Part shown: positions 8,752-18,620 of the stretch, in pieces | How the letters are laid out: each line of letters starts with the position of its first letter | Numbering within the stretch: the first letter of the stretch is position 1 | Source: Gammaproteobacteria bacterium | Lineage (GTDB): Bacteria; Gemmatimonadota; Gemmatimonadetes; Longimicrobiales; Gaopeijiaceae | Assembly (NCBI GenBank): GCA_028820325.1 | Contig: JAPPJO010000020.1 | Location: forward strand, 62,001-126,000 | Direction of reading: 5' to 3' | DNA: 64,000 nucleotides | Made by a program: the position numbers and the translations under genes | Notes under the pieces: model-generated | What the model was told of the DNA's origin: nothing | Seen by the model: the letters and a program-made list of their open reading frames with translations, nothing else | Databases searched by the model: none

Positions 8752-10008
8752 ATGAAGGCCCTGTTCTCGCGGTGGGCACTCGACAGCGGCCTCATCCTCG
8801 CCCTGCTCGCGCTCTCCGCCTTCGGCGTGGCGATGATCTATTCGACCGGCCAGCTGAACGTGCCCAGCCCGGTCGTCGAAGGCGTGTGGATCCGGCAGCT
8901 GGTATGGTTCGCATTCGGGCTGACGGCCTTCACCGTCATCAGCCGGATCTCGAGCAACTGGATCGAGTGGGCTTCGGTGCCCGCCTATGTGCTGGCGGTA
9001 GTGTTGCTGGCCGTCACACTGGTCGTTGGTACCGGCCGTGGCACCGCGGCCGGGGTGACCAGCTTCCTGCAGTTCGGCGGCTTTCAGTTCCAGCCGGCGG
9101 AAGTCGCCAAGATTGCAACCATCCTGGCGCTGTCGCGCCTCATGGCCTCACGGCTGGAAGCGCCCGGACCTGGTTCCCGGCGATCGTGGCAGCTGACCGA
9201 TGTCATCGGGCCGTGCGCGCTGGTGGGGCTCCCTCTCGTCCTGGTGCTGCTACAGCCGGATCTGGGCACCGCGATGGCCTTCGTGGGCATCCTGATGGCG
9301 GTGCTCTTCTGGTCGGGAATACCGCTGACCTATCTGTTCCTGCTGGTGAGTCCCGCCATCGCGCTGGTCGTCTCCTTCAACACCTGGCTGTTCTCGGCGT
9401 ACATGGTGGCGCTGATCGGGATTCTCTATCTGCGCCGCTCCCGCCTCTACACCTTCGAGTACGTGGCGGTGCTCGTGTTCAATCTGGCCGTGGGCACGGT
9501 CGCCCGGCTCCTCTGGGACTCCCTGGCACCCTACCAGCAGAACCGGGTGCTGGTGTTTCTCGATCCTGGCCTCGACCCGCAGCAGGCGGGTTACCACCTC
9601 GTCCAGTCGAAGGTTGCCATCGGCAGCGGTGGATTGACCGGCAAGGGGTTTACGCTGGGCACCCAGAAGCGGTTCAACTTCCTGCCCGAGCAGCACACCG
9701 ATTTCATCTTCGCGGTGATCGGGGAGGAGTTCGGTTTCATGGGCACGCTGCTGGTTCTCTCCGGCTTCGCCTATGTTCTGTTCCGGCTCATCCGCATGGC
9801 GACCGGAACCGCCAGTCACTTTGCAAGCTTCGTGCTCTTCGGTATCTTCGGCGCCTGGATTACCCACGTCTTCGTAAACACCGGAATGACCGTCGGGCTG
9901 GTGCCGGTGACCGGCATTCCCCTTCCGTTCATCAGCTACGGGGGCTCCTTTCTGCTGATGTGCTGGGTGGCTGCGGCGCTCGCCGTGCGCGTCGCCCGGC
10001 AGAACTGA
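8752..10008 (+). CDS. rodA: Peptidoglycan glycosyltransferase RodA (SEDS family)
   Basis: SEDS-family polymerase that builds glycan strands with PBP2. 418 aa with about ten membrane segments. Family signatures include FQPAEVAKI, LLQPDLGTAM with the conserved Asp, the extracellular region ending GGLTGKGFTLGTQKRFNFLP, HTDFIFAVIGEEFGF, and the C-terminal GLVPVTGIPLPFISYGGS (catalytic-face motif). RodA rather than FtsW is chosen because it directly follows mrdA in the mre cluster. The ATG at 8752 is followed by a short hydrophilic start and the first membrane helix. Confidence 0.95.
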   Translation: MKALFSRWALDSGLILALLALSAFGVAMIYSTGQLNVPSPVVEGVWIRQLVWFAFGLTAFTVISRISSNWIEWASVPAYVLAVVLLAVTLVVGTGRGTAAGVTSFLQFGGFQFQPAEVAKIATILALSRLMASRLEAPGPGSRRSWQLTDVIGPCALVGLPLVLVLLQPDLGTAMAFVGILMAVLFWSGIPLTYLFLLVSPAIALVVSFNTWLFSAYMVALIGILYLRRSRLYTFEYVAVLVFNLAVGTVARLLWDSLAPYQQNRVLVFLDPGLDPQQAGYHLVQSKVAIGSGGLTGKGFTLGTQKRFNFLPEQHTDFIFAVIGEEFGFMGTLLVLSGFAYVLFRLIRMATGTASHFASFVLFGIFGAWITHVFVNTGMTVGLVPVTGIPLPFISYGGSFLLMCWVAAALAVRVARQN

Positions 10009-10015
10009 ACAAGCC

Positions 10016-10873
10016 ATGGCCTGGTTCAACAAGCCCAAGAAGCCGTTGCGCGCCCAGGATCGCCGGGATGTTCCGAGCGACGTCTTCAGGAAGTGCCCGG
10101 GCTGCGGCGCCATCGTATACCGCGAAAAACTCAGGCAGAATCTCTCCGTGTGTCCGGAGTGCGGGTTCCACTTCAGATTCGAGGCCTCCGACTATCTGAG
10201 TCTGCTGATGGACGAAGGCTCCTTCAGCGAGGAGCACGCGGGCCTGGCCAGCGCCGATCCCCTGGGCTTCGTCGACTCGAAGCCCTACACCGCCCGGGTG
10301 CAGGTGGCCGAGCAGCGTGCCGGACGGCCGGAAGCCATGGTGGTGGGTTCGGGCAAGCTGGACGGCATCCCGGTGTCGCTGGCGGTGATGGACTTTTCCT
10401 TCATCGGAGGATCGATGGGATCGGTGGTGGGGGAGAAGCTGGCCCGAATCATCGACAGGTCGCTCGGTGAGAGTGTCCCGCTTGTCGTCGTGAGCGCCTC
10501 CGGCGGAGCCCGCATGCAGGAAGGAATCCTGTCGCTGATGCAGATGGCGAAGACGGCAACATTGCTGGCGCGGCTGCACGAGGCCGGCCTGCCCCACATA
10601 TCCATCCTCACCAACCCGACAGCGGGCGGGGTCACCGCGTCCTACGCCATGCTGGGCGACGTCAACCTCGCGGAACCCGACGCCTTCATCGGGTTTGCCG
10701 GGCCCCGCGTGATCGAGGAGACGATCCGGCAGGAGCTTCCGGACGGGTTTCAGCGATCCGAGTTCCTTCTCGAGCACGGCATGCTCGACTGCGTCGTGCC
10801 GCGCAGCGAACTGAAGGCCACCGTGGCACTTCTGCTGCGGCACATGTGGGCGGGGTGGAAGCCCCAGGGCTGA
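10016..10873 (+). CDS. accD: Acetyl-CoA carboxylase carboxyltransferase subunit beta
   Basis: AccD with AccA transfers carboxyl from biotin-BCCP to acetyl-CoA, making malonyl-CoA for fatty acid synthesis. 285 aa. The N-terminal zinc ribbon has four cysteines, Cys27-x2-Cys30 and Cys46-x2-Cys49. The crotonase-like carboxyltransferase domain follows with SGGARMQEGILSLMQMAKT and PTAGGVTASYAMLGD, the CoA-binding oxyanion region, and GFAGPRVIEETI. It begins 8 bases after rodA. accD followed by folC is a conserved pair in many bacteria. accA is not in this window. Confidence 0.97.
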   Translation: MAWFNKPKKPLRAQDRRDVPSDVFRKCPGCGAIVYREKLRQNLSVCPECGFHFRFEASDYLSLLMDEGSFSEEHAGLASADPLGFVDSKPYTARVQVAEQRAGRPEAMVVGSGKLDGIPVSLAVMDFSFIGGSMGSVVGEKLARIIDRSLGESVPLVVVSASGGARMQEGILSLMQMAKTATLLARLHEAGLPHISILTNPTAGGVTASYAMLGDVNLAEPDAFIGFAGPRVIEETIRQELPDGFQRSEFLLEHGMLDCVVPRSELKATVALLLRHMWAGWKPQG

Positions 10874-10935
10874 AGCTCTCCGGCGCCGCTCCACAAGCGC
10901 TGGAGAACACGGCGCCCGAGCCCGGAGCGCCCGCG

Positions 10936-12219
10936 ATGCACGACCTGTTTCCACGGCTGGGGCATGGCGTCCAGTGGGGTCTTGATCGGACCCGGTCCCT
11001 GCTCGCGACCCTGGGGCAGCCACAGCTCGCCTGGCCGTCGATCCACATCGGCGGGACCAACGGGAAGGGGTCGGTAGCGGCGATGTGCGCCGGGGTGCTG
11101 AGGGAGGCCGGCCTGCGCACGGGGCTCTACACATCGCCCCACCTGTGCGATTTTCGGGAGCGCATCCAGGTCGACGGCCGTCCGGTCGAACACGAGACCA
11201 TGACGCGGGTGGCGGCCGACCTGCATGGCGCCGTGGACCGGATCGGGCCCACCTTCTTCGAAGCGACCACCGCCCTGGCGTTCGGGGTCTTCGCCGACCG
11301 GGAAGTCGACATCGCGGTGGTGGAAGTCGGGCTGGGCGGCCGTCTCGACGCGACCAACGTGATCGTCCCGCTGGTGACCTGCATCACCAACGTCTCGCTC
11401 GACCACGCGGACTACCTGGGCCCCACGGTGGAGGACATTGCCCGCGAGAAGGCCGGGATCATCAAGCCGGGCATTCCCGTCCACACGAGCGAGACGGGCG
11501 GGCCCGTGCTGCGAATCCTGACGGATCGGGCAACACGGGCCGAGGCTCCCTTTTTCGTGCTCGACGCACTCAGCGACCTGCGGGACCTGGAGCTCTCGAG
11601 GGCGCGCACGAGCTTTCGCATGTCCTCCGACGCCTGGGGCGACCTCGAACTCTCGGTGCCGTTGGCGGGAAGCCACCAGGCGACCAACGCGGCGCTGGCG
11701 GCGAGGGCGCTCGAATCGCTTCCAGAGAAACTTCGGCCCACTCGACGCGCCGTCGTGCGGGGCCTGGCGGGGGTGAGTTGGCCGGGCCGGGTACAACTGG
11801 TGCGGCGGAGCGGCGTAACCTGGGTCTTCGACGTGGCTCACAACGTCGCGGGAATGGAGACGCTCGCCACCACCCTGCGGTCACTCGGTCTTGCGCGGCC
11901 GATCGTGGTACTCGCGGGCATCCTGGGGGACAAGGACTGGGGAGGCATGCTTCCGGGTCTCCTCGCGACCGCCGACGCAGCGGTCCTGACCCAGCCCCCG
12001 TCCGCGCCCGGCGAACGGAGGTGGAACCCCGGACAGGTGGCCGCCGCGCTCGCACCACGGTTCACGCTCGAGGTGGAGGCGGACTTCGGCAGCGCTCTGG
12101 CCAGAGTGGCTGAACGGGCGGAAGGCGGCACGGCGGTGGTCACGGGGTCCTGCCACACGGTCGGCAGCGCTCTCGACGAGCTTTGCATCCAGCCGTTCCC
12201 AGCCCCTTTCCGGGTTTGA
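10936..12219 (+). CDS. folC: Bifunctional folylpolyglutamate synthase / dihydrofolate synthase
   Basis: FolC adds glutamate to dihydropteroate and to reduced folates in the cytoplasm. The Mur-ligase-type ATP loop GGTNGKGSVAAM is near residue 39, followed by TGLYTSPHLCDFRERI, the omega-loop region FEATTALAF, VEVGLGGRLDATN and the C-terminal Rossmann part with VFDVAHNVAGMETLA. The frame opens at GTG 10846 inside accD (28-base overlap). ATG 10936 gives 427 aa and starts about five residues later than typical homologues, so the upstream GTG remains possible. Downstream stop is 31 bases before hisS. Confidence 0.93.
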   Translation: MHDLFPRLGHGVQWGLDRTRSLLATLGQPQLAWPSIHIGGTNGKGSVAAMCAGVLREAGLRTGLYTSPHLCDFRERIQVDGRPVEHETMTRVAADLHGAVDRIGPTFFEATTALAFGVFADREVDIAVVEVGLGGRLDATNVIVPLVTCITNVSLDHADYLGPTVEDIAREKAGIIKPGIPVHTSETGGPVLRILTDRATRAEAPFFVLDALSDLRDLELSRARTSFRMSSDAWGDLELSVPLAGSHQATNAALAARALESLPEKLRPTRRAVVRGLAGVSWPGRVQLVRRSGVTWVFDVAHNVAGMETLATTLRSLGLARPIVVLAGILGDKDWGGMLPGLLATADAAVLTQPPSAPGERRWNPGQVAAALAPRFTLEVEADFGSALARVAERAEGGTAVVTGSCHTVGSALDELCIQPFPAPFRV

Positions 12220-12243
12220 CGCGTCGAGCGAAGCGCATAGATT
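12216..12243 (+). promoter_or_regulatory. Candidate hisS promoter placed for a near-leaderless transcript
   Basis: TTGACG at 12216-12221, a 16-base spacer and TAGATT at 12238-12243. The -10 box ends only 7 bases before the hisS ATG at 12251, so transcription would begin at or within a base or two of the start codon. There is no Shine-Dalgarno-like sequence between box and start. The boxes overlap the last codons of folC. Confidence 0.5.
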
Positions 12244-12250
12244 CGCCGCC

Positions 12251-13555
12251 ATGCCAAAAGGGAAAGCCTTCCCCAGACTTCCGGGCTTTCGGGACTTCGC
12301 TCCAGAGGCCCTGGCCGAGCGGGAACACGTGTTCAGAAGCTGGCGCAGAATGGCGCGTCGCTACGGCTTCCAGGAATACGACGGTCCCCCGCTGGAACCG
12401 CTGGAACTCTACCGGGAAAAGAGCGGCGACGAAATCGTCGGGCAGCTGTACGCATTCGTCGACAAGGGTGGGCGTGAGGTATCGCTGCGCCCTGAAATGA
12501 CGCCGTCGCTGGCGCGCATGCTCGGCGAGCGGAGCCGGGCCATGGCGAAGCCCATCCGCTGGTTTTCGATCCCGCAGCTCTTTCGCTACGAGCGACAGCA
12601 GCGGGGGCGTCTGCGGGAGCACTTCCAGTGGAACGTCGACATCCTCGGCGAGGCCGGCACGGGCGCGGACGCGGAAGTCCTGGCGGTGGCGGTCGACGCC
12701 CTGCGGGCGCTGGGTCTTGGACCGGACGACTTCCTGGCCCGGGTCTCGGATCGCCGCCTGCTGTCCGCGATTCTCGACGCGCTGGGCGTGCCGGGAGACC
12801 GGATCGCGGCAACCTATGTCCACATAGACAAGTACGAACGGGTGGGCCCGGATCTGACGCGCGCCCGGCTGCACGAATCCGCCGGGCTGGCCCCCCGGGC
12901 CGTGGATTCACTTCTGGAGATCCTGGACGGTTCCGGGCTGGACGTGGTCGAAGACCTGCTTGGCGAACGTGATGCCGTGGGCGCCAGCCTTGCCGAACTG
13001 CGCCGCTACGAGGCGGACCTGACGGCGATGGGGCTCGGTCCGTTCCTTCGCTTCGACCTGCGCATCGTGCGCGGGCTGGCGTACTACACCGGCATCGTCT
13101 TCGAGCTTTTCGATCGCAGGGGCGAACTGCGCGCCATCTGCGGGGGAGGCCGCTACGACCAGCTGCTCGAGCGGGTCGGCGGCGAACCTCTTGCGGCGGT
13201 GGGGTTCGGAATGGGGGATGTGGTGCTCACCGAGTTGCTGCGCGATCGGGGACTGCTCCCGCGGTCGACCCCCGCGATGGACTGGTTCATTGCCAGCGTC
13301 TCGCCGGCCCAGCGTCTGCTGGGACGGGAAATCGCCCACGCCCTGCGGGAGGCGGGTTCCACCGTCTCCTATGCCCTGGAGCAACGTCCCGTGCGCAAGC
13401 AGCTGGCCATGGCCGCCCGCCAGGGGGCCCGCAGGGTCATACTTCTGGGGCCGGTGGAGACGGCGAGAGGGGTGGCGGTGATCCGCGACATGGCGCAAGG
13501 CAGTCAGCAGGAAGTCTCGCTGGCCGATCTGCGCCGGGGCAGGCCGACGCCATGA
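12251..13555 (+). CDS. hisS: Histidyl-tRNA synthetase
   Basis: Class II aminoacyl-tRNA synthetase charging tRNA-His. 434 aa. Motif 2 is the FRYERQQRGRLREHFQWN stretch around residues 116-133, the histidine-specific RGLAYYTGIVFE is near residue 274, and GGGRYDQL plus AVGFGMG mark motif 3. The C-terminal 95 residues form the anticodon-binding domain (LREAGSTVSYALEQRPVRKQ). HisZ, the paralogue that serves HisG, usually lacks this domain, so HisS is preferred. The last four bases overlap the next gene as ATGA. Confidence 0.93.
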   Translation: MPKGKAFPRLPGFRDFAPEALAEREHVFRSWRRMARRYGFQEYDGPPLEPLELYREKSGDEIVGQLYAFVDKGGREVSLRPEMTPSLARMLGERSRAMAKPIRWFSIPQLFRYERQQRGRLREHFQWNVDILGEAGTGADAEVLAVAVDALRALGLGPDDFLARVSDRRLLSAILDALGVPGDRIAATYVHIDKYERVGPDLTRARLHESAGLAPRAVDSLLEILDGSGLDVVEDLLGERDAVGASLAELRRYEADLTAMGLGPFLRFDLRIVRGLAYYTGIVFELFDRRGELRAICGGGRYDQLLERVGGEPLAAVGFGMGDVVLTELLRDRGLLPRSTPAMDWFIASVSPAQRLLGREIAHALREAGSTVSYALEQRPVRKQLAMAARQGARRVILLGPVETARGVAVIRDMAQGSQQEVSLADLRRGRPTP

Positions 13556-14058
13556 CCTCTCGCCGGGCAGGCCGGCAACCGCCGCGGGTTCTCGTCTGGG
13601 CTGCCGCGTGTCTGTGCGCGGGAGCCTGTTCTCCCGACCGCCCACCCGACGCGAGGGAGGACGCGGCGCCCGCTCCGGCGCCCCCGGCAGCGCGTTCGTC
13701 CTTCGGCGCCGACGATGCCGAGGCGATTCCTCTCGTCCTCTTCGATGAAGTGCCGGACCCGGTGCTGGACCGCCGCCTTACCCTTCATCTGCTCGCGCAG
13801 GAGCCCGGCGGGCGCGTGGAATTCAGCCGAACCCTGCGGGAGCTGCTGCCCGAACGCGCCGCCCGCGATTCGGCCCTGGTCGCGATTCGCGCGATCGTCT
13901 ACCATGCGGCGGTGCCGTCGGGAGCGAATGAAGGCGATCTGGTGCCCGTGGCCTGGGGCGAATGGATTCCTCTGGAGGGCTGGTACGGCGAGGTTGGAAC
14001 GGGGCGGGGTAGCGGCCACCGGGTCTACTTCTACCACGGAACGCCCCCGGAATGGTAG
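13552..14058 (+). CDS. Putative small lipoprotein of unknown function
   Basis: 168 aa with no family I recognise. The N-terminus has arginines, a short hydrophobic stretch (VLVWAAACLCAGAC) and a weak lipobox ending at Cys26 (AGAC; Cys20 is an alternative), followed by an Asp/Pro/Ala-rich linker typical of surface lipoproteins. The remaining 110 residues are soluble and contain an aromatic C-terminus (VYFYHGTPPEW). ATGA overlap with hisS and overlap with the following small membrane protein gene suggest a coupled trio between hisS and proS. Gene reality is supported by the overlaps and by GC-rich third positions; function unknown. Confidence 0.65.
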   Translation: MTSRRAGRQPPRVLVWAAACLCAGACSPDRPPDAREDAAPAPAPPAARSSFGADDAEAIPLVLFDEVPDPVLDRRLTLHLLAQEPGGRVEFSRTLRELLPERAARDSALVAIRAIVYHAAVPSGANEGDLVPVAWGEWIPLEGWYGEVGTGRGSGHRVYFYHGTPPEW

Positions 14059-14342
14059 CCGACGGCAACAAGGGGGTGCGCCGGGACATGGCTCGCGCCG
14101 TGCGCCGGCTCAACATCCTCGAGTTCTTCATTCTGGCCGCGGCCGCGGCCCTGTCCCTGGGCGGGGGCGCGCTGGTGGCGCTGCTCCTGAACGAGTTGAC
14201 GGGCGCGCCCTTCCGGATATCGTGGTTCATCTCCTCGCTCCTGCTCTTCAGCGTTCCCGGGTTCTTCGTACTTCGCCGAGAGAACAGACGCGACCCTTCC
14301 CGCGGCGCCGCGGGCCACCCCCAGGACCAGACAAATGGCTGA
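14052..14342 (+). CDS. Small two-helix membrane protein
   Basis: 96 aa. Two predicted membrane helices: FFILAAAAALSLGGGALVALL (around residues 25-45; written here within 20 as FFILAAAAALSLGGGALVAL) and SWFISSLLLFSVPGFFVL, with basic residues before the first and after the second, so both ends are probably cytoplasmic. ATG 14052 overlaps the upstream lipoprotein gene by 7 bases and the stop overlaps proS by 8. ATG 14088 is an alternative start. It resembles small membrane proteins of the AtpZ type only in topology; I do not assign it to a family. Confidence 0.6.
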   Translation: MVADGNKGVRRDMARAVRRLNILEFFILAAAAALSLGGGALVALLLNELTGAPFRISWFISSLLLFSVPGFFVLRRENRRDPSRGAAGHPQDQTNG

Positions 14343-15795
14343 TGACAAGCGGCTGACGCCCCGGAGCGAGAGCTTCTCGGCCTGGTACAACGATGTCGTT
14401 CAGCGCGCGGAACTGGCCGACTATTCGCCGGTGCGCGGATGCATGGTCATTCGTCCCTGGGGGTACGCGATCTGGGAACTGATGCAGCAGGGACTGGACG
14501 GCCTCTTCAAGGAGACCGGCCACGAGAACGCCTATTTCCCCCTGCTCATTCCGATGAGCTTCATCGAGCGCGAGAAGGAGCACGTCGAGGGCTTCAAGCC
14601 GGAGCTCGCGGTGGTGAGCCACGCCGGCGGCAAGGAACTCGATGAGCCCTATGTCGTTCGTCCGACCTCCGAGACCATCATCTACTCGATGTACGCGAAG
14701 TGGGTGCAGAGCTATCGCGATCTGCCCCTGCTGCTGAACCAGTGGTGCAACGTGATGCGCTGGGAGCTGCGCACCCGGCTCTTTCTGCGGACCTCGGAAT
14801 TCCTCTGGCAGGAGGGCCACACCGCACATGCGACGCGGGAAGAGGCCGAAGAGGAGGCACGGCGCATGCTCGGGGTGTACCGGCAGTTCCAGGAGGACTG
14901 GATCGCGATGCCCCCGGTCAGCGGGCTCAAGAGCGAATCGGAGAAGTTTGCGGGTGCGGTGCGAAGCTATTCCGTGGAGGCGCTGATGCAGGACAATCGC
15001 GCGCTTCAGGCGGGCACCTCCCACTTCCTGGGACAGAACTTCTCGCGCCAGTTCGGCCTCACCTTCCAGAGCGAGGCGGGGCGCGAGGAATACGCCTGGA
15101 ACACCTCCTGGGGCGTGTCCACGCGCATGGTCGGGGGCATGGTGATGACCCACGGCGACGACAACGGCATCGTCGTGCCGCCGCGGATCGCTCCGGCCCA
15201 GGTCGTGGTTGTGCCCATCTGGCGCACGGACGCGCAGCGCGTACTGGTGCTGGAAGAGGCCGACCGCTTCCGCGACCAGCTGGTCGCGGCAGGGGTGCGG
15301 GTGCGCATCGACGCCCGCGACCACCTCAACCCGGGGGCAAAGTTCTACGAGTGGGAGCGCAAGGGCGCTCCCTTCCGCGCCGAAATCGGGCCGCGCGATG
15401 TGGCGAAGGGGCAGGTGGTGCTGGCCCGGCGGGTTCCGTTCTCGAGCAGCGAGCGCAAGCGCTTTCTGTCGCGCGAAGAAGCCCTGGCCACCCTACCGGC
15501 TCTTCTCGACGCCTTGCACGCAGACTTGCTCGAGAGCGCCCGCGCGCGCCGCGAAGCCAACTCCCACAGGGGGGTCTCGGATCTCGGCGAGCTCAAGGAG
15601 ATCCTGGACGCGGGGGGTGGATTGGTGTACACCGGATGGAGCGGCGACCCCGACGTGGAAGAGAAGGTCAATCAGGCGACCAGGGCCACGATCCGGGTCA
15701 TCCCCGACGACGAGTTCGCGTCGTCCAGCCGGCCTTCGCGGTGCATCGGCGGCGGCGCTGCCAAAATGGAGGTGGCGTGGGCGCGGGCATACTGA
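14335..15795 (+). CDS. proS: Prolyl-tRNA synthetase, archaeal/eukaryote-like type
   Basis: Charges tRNA-Pro. At 486 aa it lacks the roughly 180-residue editing insertion found in the E. coli-type enzyme between motifs 2 and 3, and it has the C-terminal extension of the archaeal/eukaryote-like class. Visible class II elements include YFPLLIPMSFIEREKEHVEG, VVRPTSETIIYSMYAKWV, motif 2 RWELRTRLFLRTSEFLWQEG (20 residues) and motif 3 GMVMTHGDDNGIVVPP. The anticodon-binding domain starts around IAPAQVVVVPIW. Starts 8 bases inside the preceding small gene. This ProS type occurs in several bacterial phyla. Confidence 0.96.
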   Translation: MADDKRLTPRSESFSAWYNDVVQRAELADYSPVRGCMVIRPWGYAIWELMQQGLDGLFKETGHENAYFPLLIPMSFIEREKEHVEGFKPELAVVSHAGGKELDEPYVVRPTSETIIYSMYAKWVQSYRDLPLLLNQWCNVMRWELRTRLFLRTSEFLWQEGHTAHATREEAEEEARRMLGVYRQFQEDWIAMPPVSGLKSESEKFAGAVRSYSVEALMQDNRALQAGTSHFLGQNFSRQFGLTFQSEAGREEYAWNTSWGVSTRMVGGMVMTHGDDNGIVVPPRIAPAQVVVVPIWRTDAQRVLVLEEADRFRDQLVAAGVRVRIDARDHLNPGAKFYEWERKGAPFRAEIGPRDVAKGQVVLARRVPFSSSERKRFLSREEALATLPALLDALHADLLESARARREANSHRGVSDLGELKEILDAGGGLVYTGWSGDPDVEEKVNQATRATIRVIPDDEFASSSRPSRCIGGGAAKMEVAWARAY

Positions 15796-15796
15796 G

Positions 15797-17050
15797 GTGA
15801 CTCCGCTGGCTCGCTCGGACGGCGTGCTCCGCTGCGGACCGTTCGCCCTCGACGACATCGCCGCTCGCTTCGGGACCCCACTCTATCTTTACGATGGAGC
15901 CTTGCTGGAAGACAGGTATCGCACCTTCGAAGCCGCCTTCGCGGGCGCCCGCCTGCTCGTGGCCTATTCGGTCAAGGCCAACGGAAACCTGGCGCTCCTC
16001 AACCGCCTGGCCCGTCTCGGTTCCGGCGCCGACATCGTGAGCGGAGGAGAGCTGGCGCGCGCCCTCGAGGCGGGGATTCCGGCAAGGCGGATCGTGTTCG
16101 CCGGTGCAGGCAAGAGCGAGGAGGAGCTCGGCGCGGGGCTGGAAGCCGGAATCTACGGGTTCAACGTCGAGAGCCGTGAGGAGCTGCATCTGCTTGAACG
16201 CATCGCCGTCCGGCGGGGTGTGCGCGCCCGCATCGCGCTGCGCGTGAACCTGGACATCGCCTCGCCCACGCCTCACGAGTACACGCGCACGGGGCACGCC
16301 GGCACCAAATTCGGGGTTCCCGCCGACGAGATCATGGACCTCTATCGATGGGCGGCCTCCCGGGCCGCGCTACGGGTCGCGGGCATCGCAGTCCACATCG
16401 GGTCGCAGATCGTGGACGCCGAACCGTACGAACGCGCCGCGCGCGAGATCTTCGCCCTGGAGCGGGCGCTTTCCGATGAGGGCATCCCGCTCGAGTACGT
16501 CGATCTGGGTGGTGGGTTCGGGGTCGCCTACGGAGACGACTCCGAGATCGATCTCGCGCGCGTCGCCGCAGCGGTCCTGCCTGCCGTAAGACGGCGCGGC
16601 CTGCGGCTGGTACTGGAGCCGGGCCGCTTCATCGTTGGCGAATCCGGGACGCTCATCGTGCGCGTGCTGTACGTGAAGCGATCCGGAAACAAGACCTTCG
16701 TGATCACGGACGGGGGCATGACCGAGCTGCTGCGCCCCAGTCACTACGGCGGGTATCACCAGGTCGAGCCGGTGCGCGCGCGTCCGGGCGCGGCGGTGGT
16801 AGTGACCGACGTGGTGGGCCCCGTGTGCGAGGACGGCGACTTTCTCGCGCGCGACCGCGCCATCGAGCTGCCTTCCGCGGGCGATCTCATGGTGGTGCGG
16901 ACCGCGGGCGCCTACGGTTTCTCCATGGCCTCGAACTACAACAGCCGCCTGCGCCCGGCGGAAGTGCTGGTTGCCGGCGGCGGACTTCACCTGATCCGCC
17001 GGCGGGAGTCCTTCGCCGATCTGATTCGGGGGGAGAGGATCCCGTCATGA
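15797..17050 (+). CDS. lysA: Diaminopimelate decarboxylase
   Basis: PLP enzyme making L-lysine from meso-diaminopimelate, the last step of lysine synthesis. 417 aa with an alanine-racemase-like barrel. The PLP lysine is Lys60 in AYSVKANGN; also visible are HIGSQI, the glycine loop [26 protein letters not shown] and, in the C-terminal beta domain, GPVCEDGDF and [14 protein letters not shown]. The frame is open upstream to 15209 within proS, but GTG 15797, one base after the proS stop, gives the normal length. It ends as ATGA with guaA. Confidence 0.96.
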   Translation: MTPLARSDGVLRCGPFALDDIAARFGTPLYLYDGALLEDRYRTFEAAFAGARLLVAYSVKANGNLALLNRLARLGSGADIVSGGELARALEAGIPARRIVFAGAGKSEEELGAGLEAGIYGFNVESREELHLLERIAVRRGVRARIALRVNLDIASPTPHEYTRTGHAGTKFGVPADEIMDLYRWAASRAALRVAGIAVHIGSQIVDAEPYERAAREIFALERALSDEGIPLEYVDLGGGFGVAYGDDSEIDLARVAAAVLPAVRRRGLRLVLEPGRFIVGESGTLIVRVLYVKRSGNKTFVITDGGMTELLRPSHYGGYHQVEPVRARPGAAVVVTDVVGPVCEDGDFLARDRAIELPSAGDLMVVRTAGAYGFSMASNYNSRLRPAEVLVAGGGLHLIRRRESFADLIRGERIPS

Positions 17051-18603
17051 CCCTCACCAGGCCGCGCGACCGGGTTCTGATCCTCGACTACGGATCGCAG
17101 TTCACCCAGCTCATCGCGCGCCGCGTCCGCGAGGAGCGGGTCTTCTGCGAGATCCACCCGCCGACCCGGTCCGTGGAGTGGATCCGGAGCTGGGCGCCCA
17201 GCGCGATCGTGCTCTCGGGCGGGCCGTCCTCGGTCTACGAGGAAGATGGCCCGGGGGTGGAGCCGGAGCTGTTGCACATGGATGTTCCGGTTCTCGGAAT
17301 CTGCTACGGCATGCAACTGATCGCCGAACTGGAGGGTGGACGGGTGGAGTACGGCAAGCGCGAGTACGGACGAGCCGAGCTGCGCCTGAGGGAAGCGGAA
17401 GGCCTGTTCGCGGGATTCGCGCGCGAACATCCGGTCACGGTCTGGTGTTCACACGGCGACCATGTGGACCAGCCTCCGGAAGGGTATCGCGTCGTCGCTT
17501 CCACCGAAGGCCTCCCGGTGGCCGCGTTCCGGGCCGAGGACCGGGCCATCTACGGAGTGCAGTTTCATCCGGAAGTCGCGCACACCCCCGAGGGCGACCG
17601 GATGCTCTCCAACTTCCTCTTCCGCGTCGCCGGCTGCCGTCCGAGCTGGACGGCGAGCGCGTTCGTCGAAGAGAGCATCGCCGCCATCCGCGAGCAGGCG
17701 GGGAGCCGGTCCGCCATCTGCGGCCTCTCCGGCGGGGTCGACTCCTCGGTCGCGGCCACCCTGGTGCATCGCGCGCTCGGCGACCGCCTGACCTGCATCT
17801 TCGTGGACAACGGGCTCCTCCGGAAGGGCGAACGCGAGGGCGTGGAACGCACCTTCCGCAGGCACATGGGGATGGAGCTTCTGGTCGCCGACGCGCGCGA
17901 GGAGTTCCTGAAAGGGCTCGCCGGGGTCGACGATCCCGAGCGCAAGCGCCGGATCATCGGCGAGATCTTCATCCGCGTTTTCGAGCGCACGGCGCGAGAG
18001 GCCGGTAAGGACGCGTCCCTGCTCGTGCAGGGCACGCTCTACCCGGATGTCATCGAGTCCCTCTCCGTGCGGGGTCCGTCCGCAACCATCAAGACCCATC
18101 ACAATGTGGGCGGGCTTCCGGACGACATGCCGTTCGAACTGATCGAGCCGCTCCGCGAGCTGTTCAAGGATGAAGTGCGCAGGGTGGGGCAGGAGCTGGG
18201 GCTCCCGGAGGCGTTCGTGGCGCGCCATCCCTTTCCGGGCCCGGGGCTTGCCGTGCGCATCCTGGGCGAAGTCACGTGGGAGCGGCTGGAGGTGTTGCGG
18301 CAGGCGGACGCCATCTTTCTGGAGGAGATCCGTGCCGCCGGGCTCTACGACGAGATCTGGCAGGCGTTTGCGGTACTCCTGCCGGTGCGGTCCGTGGGCG
18401 TGATGGGCGACGCGCGGACCTACGAGTGCGCGGTGACGCTGCGCGCCGTGACCTCGCGCGACGGCATGACCGCCGACTGGTACCGGTTTCCGCCGGAAGT
18501 GCTGGCGCGCGCCTCCACCCGCATCATCAACGAGGTCGCGGGGGTGAACCGCGTGGCCTACGACATCAGCTCCAAGCCCCCGGCCACCATCGAGTGGGAG
18601 TGA
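17047..18603 (+). CDS. guaA: GMP synthase (glutamine-hydrolysing)
   Basis: Converts XMP to GMP using glutamine and ATP. 518 aa. The N-terminal class I amidotransferase has nucleophile Cys86 in GICYGMQL and the His/Glu pair in GVQFHPEV; the ATP pyrophosphatase domain has the P-loop [11 protein letters not shown]; the C-terminal dimerisation domain includes [24 protein letters not shown] and the terminal IEWE found in nearly all GuaA proteins. ATG 17047 overlaps the lysA stop by four bases. Convergent with the minus-strand lipoprotein gene that follows. Confidence 0.97.
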   Translation: MTLTRPRDRVLILDYGSQFTQLIARRVREERVFCEIHPPTRSVEWIRSWAPSAIVLSGGPSSVYEEDGPGVEPELLHMDVPVLGICYGMQLIAELEGGRVEYGKREYGRAELRLREAEGLFAGFAREHPVTVWCSHGDHVDQPPEGYRVVASTEGLPVAAFRAEDRAIYGVQFHPEVAHTPEGDRMLSNFLFRVAGCRPSWTASAFVEESIAAIREQAGSRSAICGLSGGVDSSVAATLVHRALGDRLTCIFVDNGLLRKGEREGVERTFRRHMGMELLVADAREEFLKGLAGVDDPERKRRIIGEIFIRVFERTAREAGKDASLLVQGTLYPDVIESLSVRGPSATIKTHHNVGGLPDDMPFELIEPLRELFKDEVRRVGQELGLPEAFVARHPFPGPGLAVRILGEVTWERLEVLRQADAIFLEEIRAAGLYDEIWQAFAVLLPVRSVGVMGDARTYECAVTLRAVTSRDGMTADWYRFPPEVLARASTRIINEVAGVNRVAYDISSKPPATIEWE

Positions 18604-18620
18604 GGAGGACGGGCTTTGCT

